Assembly: GCF_036231905.1 (NCBI RefSeq) | Contig: NZ_JAZARE010000010.1 | Coordinates: 219,394-283,393, forward strand | DNA: 64,000 nucleotides | Source of the DNA: CAMLIZ01 sp036231905 | Lineage (GTDB): Bacteria > Pseudomonadota > Gammaproteobacteria > Burkholderiales > Burkholderiaceae_C | Direction: 5' to 3' | Shown here: positions 30,101 through 37,086 of the stretch, piece by piece | How positions within the stretch are numbered: the stretch's first letter is position 1 | How the letters are laid out: each line of letters begins with the position of its first letter | The notes under the pieces: generated by a model | Seen by the model: only the letters and a program-made list of their open reading frames with translations | Database searches by the model: none | What the model was told of the DNA's origin: nothing | Made by a program: the position numbers and the translations under genes

Positions 30101-30290
30101 GCTCGCTCAGGCCGCGCGCCAACAGGTCCAGCCGGGCGTCCATCTCCTGCTGCTGGCGTTCGGCCACCGCGGCCGGCTGGTGCACGCCGATGAGCAGCAC
30201 CCCCACCAGCGCGGCCGGCACGAGCAGGCCCACGCAGACCACGAGGGCCATGGCCGAAAAAAGCGACCGGGGACTGCGCTCCTTCGACAT
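27108..30290 (-). CDS. Hybrid sensor histidine kinase (HAMP-GAF-PAS-PAS-HisKA-HATPase-REC)
   Basis: 1060 residues. Two membrane segments (about 9-33 and 147-171) flank a ~110-residue periplasmic domain. Then HAMP (about 172-225), GAF (about 255-420), two PAS domains (about 430-545 and 555-670; the second begins ETALDAIVSVDAQQRIVVFN), HisKA with His697 in SHELRTPLN, HATPase with N box NAVKYNRAGG and G boxes DTGLGM and GSGIGMAL, and a C-terminal receiver with phospho-acceptor Asp986 in LVLLDMRLPDMDG and Lys in YWTKPLD. It would phosphorylate itself and relay to its own receiver; no Hpt or output regulator is adjacent. The multiple sensing domains suggest integration of external and cytoplasmic signals. 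Confidence 0.93.
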   Translation of the reverse strand: MSKERSPRSLFSAMALVVCVGLLVPAALVGVLLIGVHQPAAVAERQQQEMDARLDLLARGLSELMWGLDEVSARELVQAAMRSPDMVSVQVTDRAQSRPFVTLEQRERRIGRLHSGERDIERQGQVLGRLRIEINDSAAAAALSQQRWLYAWTVGGQVLVSLLLLLALLHSRVARPLGELGRFANELADGRFSAVLRRRRDDEIGRLGERLEHMRDALQHLFDEQRHTLERLRQEEASTDRLSRFYAALSRSNQLILREHHPEALYAEICRICVETGHARMACLWLLDEQSERPVIVGSVGPVREMFAGIDLGPHSSVADAGIPLALALFAGRHGVSNDYLADPHTVPMHERALAHGVRACAAFPVRRGGRVAGALSLYASETGVFDDGVIELLDELAADLSFALDNFDRDAARVAAQREVEAGFRRFSRLFGAMPMPVVVGALDDGTVVEINAAACERFGHGRAELLGRRLSDLGVGMSEAERARLIAKVNSDGMARDFDTRLRVRSGELRDVLINAEPIEFGGRACALTIVSDITERKRMERALRESEGRLSSIIETALDAIVSVDAQQRIVVFNRAATQMFRIAATQALGGSLDRFIPPSLRAAHRAHVAAYAVSGESARRMGEARRLAGLRADGEEFPIEASISRSGEGEDLLMTVVARDTTRALEAERARQAQLAAEAASRAKTEFLSRMSHELRTPLNAVLGFSQLLQSGLRDRISEREQEQLDTIRQAGWHLLALINDVLDVSRIESGRLQVQTCAIDLRALLDEALQLLRVQAESNGVTLEPAYRQQPAAAVWGDPVRVRQVMLNVIGNAVKYNRAGGTVRVQVVGEPGRVRVDVVDTGLGMTRDQLAHLFEPFNRLGRERGGIEGSGIGMALTRQLMELMHGAIQVESEVGVGTTVRLHLPVPAVDGEAGTLAPADDPASAPQPAGLVLYIEDNPVNLLIVEEMLGRWPQVRFAQATDGARGIALARELQPDLVLLDMRLPDMDGVEVMAALHTHPATRSLRVVVLSAGAQPEDAELAKRCGALDYWTKPLDLERFMADMQRLLATRVGAA

Positions 30291-30400
30291 CGATCCCTTC
30301 TCCGGCGAGGAAACCCGCGGGCAGCGTACACCATGCTGGTGCGCTGGAAGACCGCCGCCATCCCTGGCATAGGGTTTGCTCTACACCGGGTTTCGGGGTC

Positions 30401-31657
30401 TCAGGACCAGTCGCGGTCCGGCCGCAGTTGCAAGCGCCGCGCCGCCTCGGTCACGTCGCCCAGGTCCACCGGGTCGCTGAACGGGTCCTCGTCCAGCACC
30501 GTCACGCGGTTGAGCTGCTTCTGCCAGCGCCGCAGCTCGTCCACATAGGGCCCGAAGGGCTGGCGCTTGAGTACGCCGGCCTCGTCGACCAGGTCACACA
30601 GGCCGTTGTGCAGCCACTCGCCGGTGTGCCAGTCCGGCATGTCGACCGCAGGGAACAGGCAGATGCCGTGCAGGGCTATGCCCTGGTTCACCGCGGCGAG
30701 CGACTCTTCCATCACGTCCTTCAGCCAGGCCTCGCGGCCCTCTTTCATGCCGCTGGTCTCGGCAATGATCATCGGCCGGCCATAGCGCTTCCACACGCCG
30801 GCGAGCAGATCGCACAGCGGCACGATGCGCGGATCGCTGGGCTCCAGCGCCATGTGCGGCCCGTGCTCGCGGTATTCCATCTGCCCGAAGGAATAGCAGT
30901 TGCACCCCACGATGTCCAGCACCTCCGGCGCACCGCCCAGCTCCGGATGCTGACGGCCGGCCAGCACATCCCAGGCGAAGAACGCGTCGTCCTCCATCTC
31001 GCGCCGGGCCGCCTCCGCCTGGTCGGGGCGGTCGTGGGGCGGCACCACGCGGATCAGCGGCTCCACGTGCACCATGCGCGCCTCCCGGTCCACCCGGCGG
31101 ATGGCATGCACCCCCGCCACCGCGGCCTGGCACAGCACGCGCCGCAAGCGCATGCGGGTGTCCCTGTCCTTGCCGAAGGGGCCCATCCAGCCCCACTCAC
31201 CGCCGGCAAAGCCCCAGAAGGTGATCTCGTTGATGGGCGTAAAACAATGCGGCCCGCGCACGCGCTCGGTGACGTAGCGCGCCGCGGCTTCGCAATAGCG
31301 GGCGAAGCGCTCGCAGAACCCGGCCGAGAACGGCGCGGCGTCGTCGGGGTAGCCGTAGTGGCAGAGGTCCCAGACGGGCAGGATCTGCGCCTCGTTCATC
31401 GCCTCGATCAACGGGTCGATGAGCGAGAAGTCATAGCGCCCGCCGCCCTGGTCCACCATCGGCCAGGGAATGCCCTCGCGGGCCACCGCGATGCCGAGGC
31501 TGCGCAGGAGTTGGTAGTCCTCCCGCGCATGGCGCAGATGCTGCGTCTCGGCGGCGAGGTCACGCCGGCCCTTGTCCTTCCACAAGAAGGTCGAGCACTC
31601 GAAGCCCGACAGGAAGAAGGTGGGGAAGATGCCGGCGCGGCCCGCCATCGGGGTCAC
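30401..31657 (-). CDS. Clan GH-A glycoside hydrolase-like protein (GH1-like)
   Basis: 418 residues from the GTG at 31657, which overlaps the stop of the upstream gene (GTGA); ATG 31648 (MAGRAGIF) is an alternative. The TIM-barrel acid/base motif is CFTPINEITFWGF (Asn-Glu) and the nucleophile is probably the Glu of MIIAETSGMKEGRE. LGIAVAREGIPWPMVD and DLCHYGYPDD match early barrel strands of GH1-like enzymes. No signal peptide, so cytoplasmic. The substrate is not predictable. It is translationally coupled to a glycine-zipper gene, an unexpected partner. Confidence 0.78.
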   Translation of the reverse strand: MTPMAGRAGIFPTFFLSGFECSTFLWKDKGRRDLAAETQHLRHAREDYQLLRSLGIAVAREGIPWPMVDQGGGRYDFSLIDPLIEAMNEAQILPVWDLCHYGYPDDAAPFSAGFCERFARYCEAAARYVTERVRGPHCFTPINEITFWGFAGGEWGWMGPFGKDRDTRMRLRRVLCQAAVAGVHAIRRVDREARMVHVEPLIRVVPPHDRPDQAEAARREMEDDAFFAWDVLAGRQHPELGGAPEVLDIVGCNCYSFGQMEYREHGPHMALEPSDPRIVPLCDLLAGVWKRYGRPMIIAETSGMKEGREAWLKDVMEESLAAVNQGIALHGICLFPAVDMPDWHTGEWLHNGLCDLVDEAGVLKRQPFGPYVDELRRWQKQLNRVTVLDEDPFSDPVDLGDVTEAARRLQLRPDRDWS

Positions 31658-32184
31658 TTGCCGTCGCGGTCGGAGTCACCCGGCACGGCGCGCTCCACCG
31701 TGTCCTTCACCCGGTGCCAGGCATCACGGCTGGCGTGCCTGGCATCGTCCCAGGCCAGGCGCGAGCTGCCGCGGGCACTGTCCCAGCCGGTGGCGAGATC
31801 GCTTTCGCTTTCGTCCCAGGCGCGCTGGCCGCCCGTGCGGGTGTAGGAGTCGACGCCATAGCGGTAGGCGGGGCCATAGTCGTCATAGCCGTAGCTCTGG
31901 GACACATACGGACGGCTGGCGTAGTTGTCGCGCCAGTAGGCGTCCTCGGCCTCCGGGTCCACCATCTCGGCGATGCCGCCGCCGGCCAGGGCACCGGCGA
32001 CCGCACCGGCAGCAGCGCCCACCAGCGTGCCCACCGGGCCGGCGGCAGAACCAATCGCTGCACCCGCGGCCAGGCCACCCACAGCACCCACGCTGGTGCC
32101 CACGGGATGCGAGCCGACGGCGTCGCGCATGGTGTCGCTCGCGGTCCTGGTTTCGCCCTTGGCGAGGGGTTTGTCTTCTCTCAT
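31654..32184 (-). CDS. Glycine-zipper protein, copy 1 of a paralogous pair
   Basis: 176 residues from ATG 32184. The N-terminus (MREDKPLAKGETRTASD) is followed by a glycine-zipper segment (VGAVGGLAAGAAIGSAAGPVG, about residues 35-75) that could insert in or bind membranes. Then comes the acidic/aromatic block EDAYWRDNYASRPYVS and YDDYGPAYRYGVD, and an ending of W-D-A-R-H type helices finishing VERAVPGDSDRDGK. The gene at 34876-35424 encodes a clear paralogue with the same three blocks. Glycine-zipper proteins are often stress or envelope proteins; the function here is unknown. Confidence 0.82.
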   Translation of the reverse strand: MREDKPLAKGETRTASDTMRDAVGSHPVGTSVGAVGGLAAGAAIGSAAGPVGTLVGAAAGAVAGALAGGGIAEMVDPEAEDAYWRDNYASRPYVSQSYGYDDYGPAYRYGVDSYTRTGGQRAWDESESDLATGWDSARGSSRLAWDDARHASRDAWHRVKDTVERAVPGDSDRDGK

Positions 32185-32316
32185 CGCGTTCTCCTGTCGT
32201 TCAACACATGGGAGGGCATGCAGGCCGCCACCCCCGGCAGCCATTGCAGCGTGAACGCAGGCGGGCATGCATCGTCCACAGCCCCGTTGGCGTGTAGGGC
32301 TGGGATGACGCCGCGC

Positions 32317-33330
32317 TCATTCGTGGCCCAGCACCGGATGCGGCTCGTAAGCCTCCGCAAGGCTCTTGAGTTCCTGCTCGCTGAGCTGCAGCGACACCGC
32401 GGCGGCGGCGTCGTCCAGCTGGGGCAGCTTGCTGGCGCCGATGATGGGTGCGGTGACGCCGGGCTGGTGCAGCAGCCAGGCATAGGCCACCGTCGCAGCA
32501 CTCACGCCGCGCTCGGCGGCCACCGCCTTCACACGCTCCACGATGCGGAAGTCGCTGTCGCGGTAGTAGTAGTTCTGCGCAATGGAATCTGTCTGCGCAC
32601 GCGAGGTGGCCGCGCCGGCCTTGTCCTCGCGGCCGCGGTTGCCGGCCAGGAAGCCGCGCGCGAGCGGGCTCCACGGGATGAGCGCCACGCCCTGGTCGCG
32701 GCACAGCGGAATCATCTCCCGCTCTTCTTCGCGATACACCAGGTTGTAGTGGTTCTGCATGCTCACGAAGCGGCTCCAGCCGTGCTGGTGCGCCAGCGCC
32801 TGCGCCTTGGCGAACTGCCAGGCCCACATGGAGCTGGCGCCGAGGTAGCGCACCTTGCCGGCTTTCACCACCTCGTGCAGCGCCTCCATCGTCTCCTCGA
32901 TCGGCGTGTGCGGATCCCAGCGGTGGATCTGGTACAGGTCGATGTAGTCGGTGCCAAGGCGCTGCAGGCTGCAGTCCACCGCATGGAAGATGCGTTTGCG
33001 CGACAGGCCTTGTGCGTTGGGGCTGCCGGTCCAGGCGCCGCCGCGGTAGTCCAGGCTCACCGGGAAGTAGAGCTTGGTGGCGATCACCACCTCGTCGCGC
33101 TTGCAGAACTCGCGCACGAAGCGGCCGGTGAGCACTTCGCTTTCGCCGGCGGAATACATGTCGGCGGTGTCGAAGAAGTTGATGCCGAGTTCGACGGCGC
33201 GTTGCACGAGCGGGCGGCTGGCGGCTTCGTCCAGCACCCAGGGCCGCCACTGCGGCGTGCCGTAGGTCATCATGCCCAGCGCGATGCGCGAGACGGAAAG
33301 GCCGGTGTGGCCGAGGCGGGTGGTTTGCAT
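32317..33330 (-). CDS. Aldo/keto reductase
   Basis: 337 residues, typical length. The catalytic tetrad can be placed: Asp in NFFDTADMYSAGESE with the Tyr four residues on, Lys in VIATKLY, His in DLYQIHRWDPHTP. Cofactor-binding features near the C-terminus include PIIGASKLPQL, which favours NADPH. Best matched to the AKR11-13-like bacterial group acting on small aldehydes or sugars; the substrate is unknown. It stands alone, with gaps of about 90-130 bases on each side. Confidence 0.92.
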   Translation of the reverse strand: MQTTRLGHTGLSVSRIALGMMTYGTPQWRPWVLDEAASRPLVQRAVELGINFFDTADMYSAGESEVLTGRFVREFCKRDEVVIATKLYFPVSLDYRGGAWTGSPNAQGLSRKRIFHAVDCSLQRLGTDYIDLYQIHRWDPHTPIEETMEALHEVVKAGKVRYLGASSMWAWQFAKAQALAHQHGWSRFVSMQNHYNLVYREEEREMIPLCRDQGVALIPWSPLARGFLAGNRGREDKAGAATSRAQTDSIAQNYYYRDSDFRIVERVKAVAAERGVSAATVAYAWLLHQPGVTAPIIGASKLPQLDDAAAAVSLQLSEQELKSLAEAYEPHPVLGHE

Positions 33331-33423
33331 GCAGCGCGCTCCTTGGAGCGCAGCAGCCTACGCGCTCGCGCGCAACCCTGCAGGCGGCCGGGCAAGTGCC
33401 CGGCCCGTGCCGTCAGCCTGCGT

Positions 33424-34050
33424 TCAGAACAGGCCGGCCTTGTCGGCCGCGCCCAGCACCGTGCGCGCCAGCTCACCCACCTGCGCGCTCACGTCACTCG
33501 AAGGCGGCGCGCTGGCCTTGGCGGTCCACAGCATGCGGCCGCTGGCCACATCGGTGAGCGTGCCGTTGGCCGCATAGCCGTTGCGGCCCTGCCCGCCGCC
33601 CACCGGCAAGGTGACACCCACGCCGCCGCCCACATGACTGCCGCCGCCGAAGCCGCCCAGGCCCACCGAGAAGCCCGAGCCCGCCGACTGGTCGGCGATC
33701 TGCATGGTGGTTGACCACACCGCCTTGGCGCCCGCAAGCCGCGCGGCGCCGAGCAACTGGTCCGCCGGCACCGGGCGGCCCGGCGTGCTGTTGGGCACGT
33801 CGGCGGCCAGTACGGGCGAGGCACCGCGCGCGGTGAGCTCGGAGGCCATCTGGTCCAGGCACAGGCGCTTGACCACCGGCTCATAGGCCTCGCAGGCCAC
33901 CATGACCTTGGCGCCGCGCAGCAGGCCGGGGGCGAGCTGCGGGTCGGCCCATTGCGCGTCCAGGCGGGTGGACGCGCAGCCGGCGGCCAGGAACAGTACC
34001 GCCGTGGCCAGCACGGTGTTCAGGGCGATGCGGGGTGCGAGCGTGTTCAT
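33424..34050 (-). CDS. Lipoprotein, CsgG/LpoB-like family suspected
   Basis: 208 residues from ATG 34050. Signal with lipobox LAAGC (VLFLAAGCASTRLDAQW). The mature protein has VMVACEAYEPVVKRLCLDQMASELTARG, a Gly-rich stretch (GFSVGLGGFGGGSHVGGGVGV) and a final strand/helix unit (LTDVASGRMLWTAKA, VGELARTVLGAADKAGLF). This layout is like small CsgG-related or DUF4136-type lipoproteins, but I cannot assign it firmly. It is divergent from the gene at 34148, with 97 bases between starts. Confidence 0.72.
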   Translation of the reverse strand: MNTLAPRIALNTVLATAVLFLAAGCASTRLDAQWADPQLAPGLLRGAKVMVACEAYEPVVKRLCLDQMASELTARGASPVLAADVPNSTPGRPVPADQLLGAARLAGAKAVWSTTMQIADQSAGSGFSVGLGGFGGGSHVGGGVGVTLPVGGGQGRNGYAANGTLTDVASGRMLWTAKASAPPSSDVSAQVGELARTVLGAADKAGLF

Positions 34051-34147
34051 GGCGTGGTCTCCAGTCACCAGGAGAGGGGCAAGCGCTGTGCCGCGGCAGG
34101 GCACGTGGGTTGCCGCCTGGACACATCACTCAACAACGGAGCGGGCC

Positions 34148-34651
34148 ATGGGCTTGATGGACACTCTTCAGCAGTACGCCGTGCGGGCGACCGACACGCA
34201 CACCGACTTCGACGAAGTGGCGCGCCAGGTGCCGCCCGACGTGCTGGGCGCCGGCGTGGCGCACGCCTTCCGGGCCGACCAGACGCCGCCATTCGGGCAG
34301 ATGCTGGGCCAGCTCTTCGGCAACTCCGGGCCTCAGCTGCGTGCGGGCGTGCTGAACCAGCTGATCCGCACCGTGGGGCCGGCCGTGCTGAGCAACCTGG
34401 CCGGCGGCGTGCTGGGCCGCCTCGGTCAGGGCGCGGGCGGCAGCGCCCCGCCCAACATCACTCCGGAGGACGCCGCCCGGATCACCCCGGAGCAGGTGCA
34501 CGAGATCGCCCAGGAGGCCGAAAAGAAGGACCCCGGCGTGATGGACAAGATCGGCAGCGTCTACGCACAACACCCCGAGGTGGTGAAGGTGCTGGGCGGC
34601 GCCGCGCTGGCCGTGGCACTGGGCCACATGGCACAGCGGATGAACCGCTGA
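34148..34651 (+). CDS. Hypothetical protein, YidB/DUF937-like
   Basis: 167 residues. Starts MGLMDTLQQYAVRATD and has a middle segment with amphipathic helices and glycine turns (FGQMLGQLFGNSG, LNQLIRTVGPAVLSNLAGGVLGRL) reminiscent of YidB-type proteins. Then ITPEDAARITPEQVHEIAQEAEKKDPGVMDKIG and a small hydrophobic end (VVKVLGGAALAVALGHMAQ). Function unknown. It lies among small envelope-related genes and is convergent with glycine-zipper copy 2. Confidence 0.7.
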   Translation: MGLMDTLQQYAVRATDTHTDFDEVARQVPPDVLGAGVAHAFRADQTPPFGQMLGQLFGNSGPQLRAGVLNQLIRTVGPAVLSNLAGGVLGRLGQGAGGSAPPNITPEDAARITPEQVHEIAQEAEKKDPGVMDKIGSVYAQHPEVVKVLGGAALAVALGHMAQRMNR

Positions 34652-34875
34652 CGCGCCCGCATCGGCCGCAGATCGCGGCCCCCTGGGACAGGCCCGAGCG
34701 GTCAGGGGTCCTCCCCCACGCGCCTACCCGTCCCCAAGGGGCCGAGAGTCCCTCTGGGACAGGCCGCAAAGCGGCCAGGGGCAGCCTTGGAGGCGGGGCG
34801 AAACGCGGACGGGTTGCCCGGCCGCGTTTCGTAGCCCCCACGGGGGGCGGCCGCCAGGCGGCCAGGGGCTCACTT
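34652..34875. repeat. Convergent intergenic region with three GGCCGC hairpins
   Basis: Three hairpins with identical arms GGCCGC/GCGGCC lie at 34664-34680, 34762-34776 and 34849-34863, and GCGGYCAGGGG follows at 34698, 34771 and 34858, giving an imperfect tandem repeat of about 75-90 bases. A further 10-bp inverted repeat pairs 34799-34808 with 34822-34831. The region separates convergent genes, so transcription termination from both sides is the likely role. No T-runs are present. Confidence 0.6.
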
Positions 34876-35424
34876 TCAGCGGCCGTCGCCGTCCGAATCG
34901 CCGGGCACGGCGCGCTCCACCCGGTCGCTCACCCGCTGCCAGGCGTCGCGAGTGGCGTGTTTGGCGTCGTCCCACTCCAGCCGGGAGCCGCTGCGCGCCG
35001 CATGCCAGCCGGCCGACAAATCGGTCTCCGCCTCCGAGAAGGTGCGGCCTTCCTGCCGGTTGAACTCGTCCACGCCATAACGGAACGCCGGGCCGTAGTC
35101 GTCGTAGCTGGCGCCCGGGCTCACATAGGGCCGGCCGGCGAAGTTGTCGCGCCAGTAGGCGTCCTCCAGCGTCGGGTCCACCAGCTCGGCCACGCTCTTG
35201 CCGGCCAAACCGCCGACGACGGCGCCCACCGCGGCACCGACCACCGTGCCCACCGGGCCGGCGACGGTGCCCACCGCCGCGCCGGCCGCCAGGCCGCCGG
35301 CGGCTGCACCCACGCCCACGCCGACCGGGTGGGCGCCGGGCGCACCGGTGAGTGGGTCCTTGTTCAGGCTGCCCTTGCGGCTGCTGTCCGGGTCGCCCTT
35401 GGCCAGGGGTTTGTCTTCACGCAT
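34876..35424 (-). CDS. Glycine-zipper protein, copy 2 of a paralogous pair
   Basis: 182 residues from ATG 35424. Same architecture as the product of 31654-32184: MREDKPLAKG start, glycine zipper (VGVGVGAAAGGLAAGAAVG), EDAYWRDNFAGRPYVS, DDYGPAFRYGVDEF and the ending VERAVPGDSDGDGR. A Ser/Lys-rich insert (SSRKGSLNKDPLTGAPG) follows the start. Probably arose by duplication. Its start is 11 bases after the stop of the small exported protein upstream on the same strand. Confidence 0.83.
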   Translation of the reverse strand: MREDKPLAKGDPDSSRKGSLNKDPLTGAPGAHPVGVGVGAAAGGLAAGAAVGTVAGPVGTVVGAAVGAVVGGLAGKSVAELVDPTLEDAYWRDNFAGRPYVSPGASYDDYGPAFRYGVDEFNRQEGRTFSEAETDLSAGWHAARSGSRLEWDDAKHATRDAWQRVSDRVERAVPGDSDGDGR

Positions 35425-35435
35425 GAGGATCTCCT

Positions 35436-35963
35436 TCACTGCTTGGGAGGCTGGGCGGGAGCGGCGCTCCCGTTCGTGGCGCTCGTGCCGCTGGTGGAGG
35501 TGGTGGGCGCCGGGGTGGTGGCGTCCGGGGCCGCCGGGGTGGCGTTCGAGCCAGCCGCAGGCGGCGTGCCGATCTGCACTGTGGTCGTCTCCTTGTAGAG
35601 GCCGCCACCTTCCACGCTGCCGCTCACCGTGCCGCGGCCTTCGGCACGCGCCACGCAATCGGCCTGGTCCTGCGCCGGCAAGGCCTGGCACCGCGCCAGG
35701 GCATTGCGCTTGTAGGCAGCCTGCTGGCCGTTGTCCAGGCGGCCCCGGCGTGCTTCGGCCAGGGCATTGCGCGCCTCTTTCAGGCAGGTGGCGCGGTCCT
35801 GCTGGGACTGCCCGCTCATGCAACGGGCCTTTTCCTGCTGGTAGCGCTGCTCGGCCGCGCTCTGGTTGCCGGCCGCCCAGGCGGCGCAGGTGGCCATCAG
35901 GGCCAGCGCCGTGCACACGCGCCGGCCGGCGAACAAACGCCTGGCAGTGGGTTTCATGTCCAT
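35436..35963 (-). CDS. Small exported protein with Cys-containing helical repeats
   Basis: 175 residues from ATG 35963, with AAGGAG six bases upstream. Signal peptide MDMKPTARRLFAGRRVCTALALMATCAAWAAG (described by its ends; cleavage after AWA). Two helical repeats carry paired cysteines (ARCMSGQSQQDRATCLKEA and ARCQALPAQDQADCVARAE). A low-complexity Ala/Thr/Pro tail follows. I do not know the function. Likely cotranscribed with glycine-zipper copy 2. Confidence 0.75.
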   Translation of the reverse strand: MDMKPTARRLFAGRRVCTALALMATCAAWAAGNQSAAEQRYQQEKARCMSGQSQQDRATCLKEARNALAEARRGRLDNGQQAAYKRNALARCQALPAQDQADCVARAEGRGTVSGSVEGGGLYKETTTVQIGTPPAAGSNATPAAPDATTPAPTTSTSGTSATNGSAAPAQPPKQ

Positions 35964-36003
35964 GCGGGTCTCCTTGGCTTGGCCCGCAGACGGCGCGGGC
36001 CCT

Positions 36004-36894
36004 CTACCCCGCTCTGTCGGCAAGCGCCGTGCGCACGCTGCCGCGGGCAGCGCCCAACCGGGCCTGCGCCTGGTCCACATCCACCCCCTTGAGGATGGCG
36101 ACGATGGCCACCTTGACGCGGTGGTCGCAGGCCTGCAGCGTGCGCAGGGCGGTGGCCTCGTCGGCGCCGGTGGCCCGCATGGTGAGGCTAAGCGCCCGCC
36201 GGTGCAGCTTGGCGTTGGTGGGATGCACGTCCACCATCAGGTTCTTGTAGACCTTGTTCAGCCGCACCATGATGGCGCTGGACAAGGTGTTGAGCGCGAT
36301 CTTCTGCGAGGTGCCGGCCTTGAGGCGCGTGCTGCCGGAGATGATCTCGCTGCCGGTGTTGAGCGTGATGCCGAGCTCGGCTTCCTTGGTGAGCGGCGCG
36401 GCCGGGTTGTTGGCAATGCCGATCGTCAGCGCACCGGCAGCCCGGGCCGCCGCCAGCGCACCCATCACGTAGGGGGTGGTGCCGGAGGCGGCCAGCAGGA
36501 TCACCACGTCATGGGGGCTTACCGCCGCGCTGGCGATGTCCGCCGCGCCTTGTTCAGCGCTGTCCTCCGCGCCTTCCACCGCCTCGAACATCGCCGGCGT
36601 GCCGCCCGCGATCAAGGCCACCGCCTGGTCACGCGGCCACGAGAAGGTGGGGTAGAGCTCCACGCTGTCCAGCACGCCCAGGCGGCCGGAGGTGCCGGCA
36701 CCCACGTAGACCAGCCGGCCGCCAGCCGCGATGCGCGGCACCGCCGCCTCCACCGCGGCGGCAATGCGCCCGCCGGCCCAGCGCACGGCGTTCAGCGCAT
36801 GCGCCTGGTCGTCGATGAAGGCATCGACCAGCTGCTCGGTGGGATACAGGTCGAGGTCGGGATGGGTATCGCTCGGTGCTTCGGTTTTCAGCAT
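36004..36894 (-). CDS. murQ: N-acetylmuramic acid 6-phosphate etherase
   Basis: 296 residues from ATG 36894, normal for MurQ. It cleaves the lactyl ether of MurNAc-6-P to GlcNAc-6-P and D-lactate in cell-wall recycling. SIS-domain landmarks: VYVGAGTSGRLGVLDSVELYPTF, ALIAGGTPAMFEAVEGAEDS (catalytic Glu), GIANNPAAPLTKEAELGI and STRLKAGTSQKIALNTLS. Downstream of garD on the same strand after a 185-base gap with a hairpin, so probably a separate unit. Confidence 0.95.
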   Translation of the reverse strand: MLKTEAPSDTHPDLDLYPTEQLVDAFIDDQAHALNAVRWAGGRIAAAVEAAVPRIAAGGRLVYVGAGTSGRLGVLDSVELYPTFSWPRDQAVALIAGGTPAMFEAVEGAEDSAEQGAADIASAAVSPHDVVILLAASGTTPYVMGALAAARAAGALTIGIANNPAAPLTKEAELGITLNTGSEIISGSTRLKAGTSQKIALNTLSSAIMVRLNKVYKNLMVDVHPTNAKLHRRALSLTMRATGADEATALRTLQACDHRVKVAIVAILKGVDVDQAQARLGAARGSVRTALADRAG

Positions 36895-37061
36895 CGCGGG
36901 GCGGAAAGCGGGTTCGCAGTGGTTATACGCCGAACAGGGCAAACCCTGAACCTGCGGCCCGGAAGTGTTGCCTGGGCGCACTGCGCTGCGAGGCGTCAGC
37001 AATGTGGCACGGCCCGCCCTGCCGAGCCAAAAGCCTCAAGAAACCGCCGGCGTGCCCCCTT

Positions 37062-37086
37062 GGGATAGGCGCCCAGCGCCTATCCC
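37062..37086 (-). terminator. 11-bp hairpin overlapping the garD stop codon
   Basis: GGGATAGGCGC (37062-37072) and its exact complement (37076-37086) enclose CCA. On the minus strand the hairpin contains the TAG stop of garD. There is no T-run after it, so it may be a weak terminator or an RNA end protector for the large hexuronate operon. The gap 36895-37079 shows nothing else. Confidence 0.5.
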
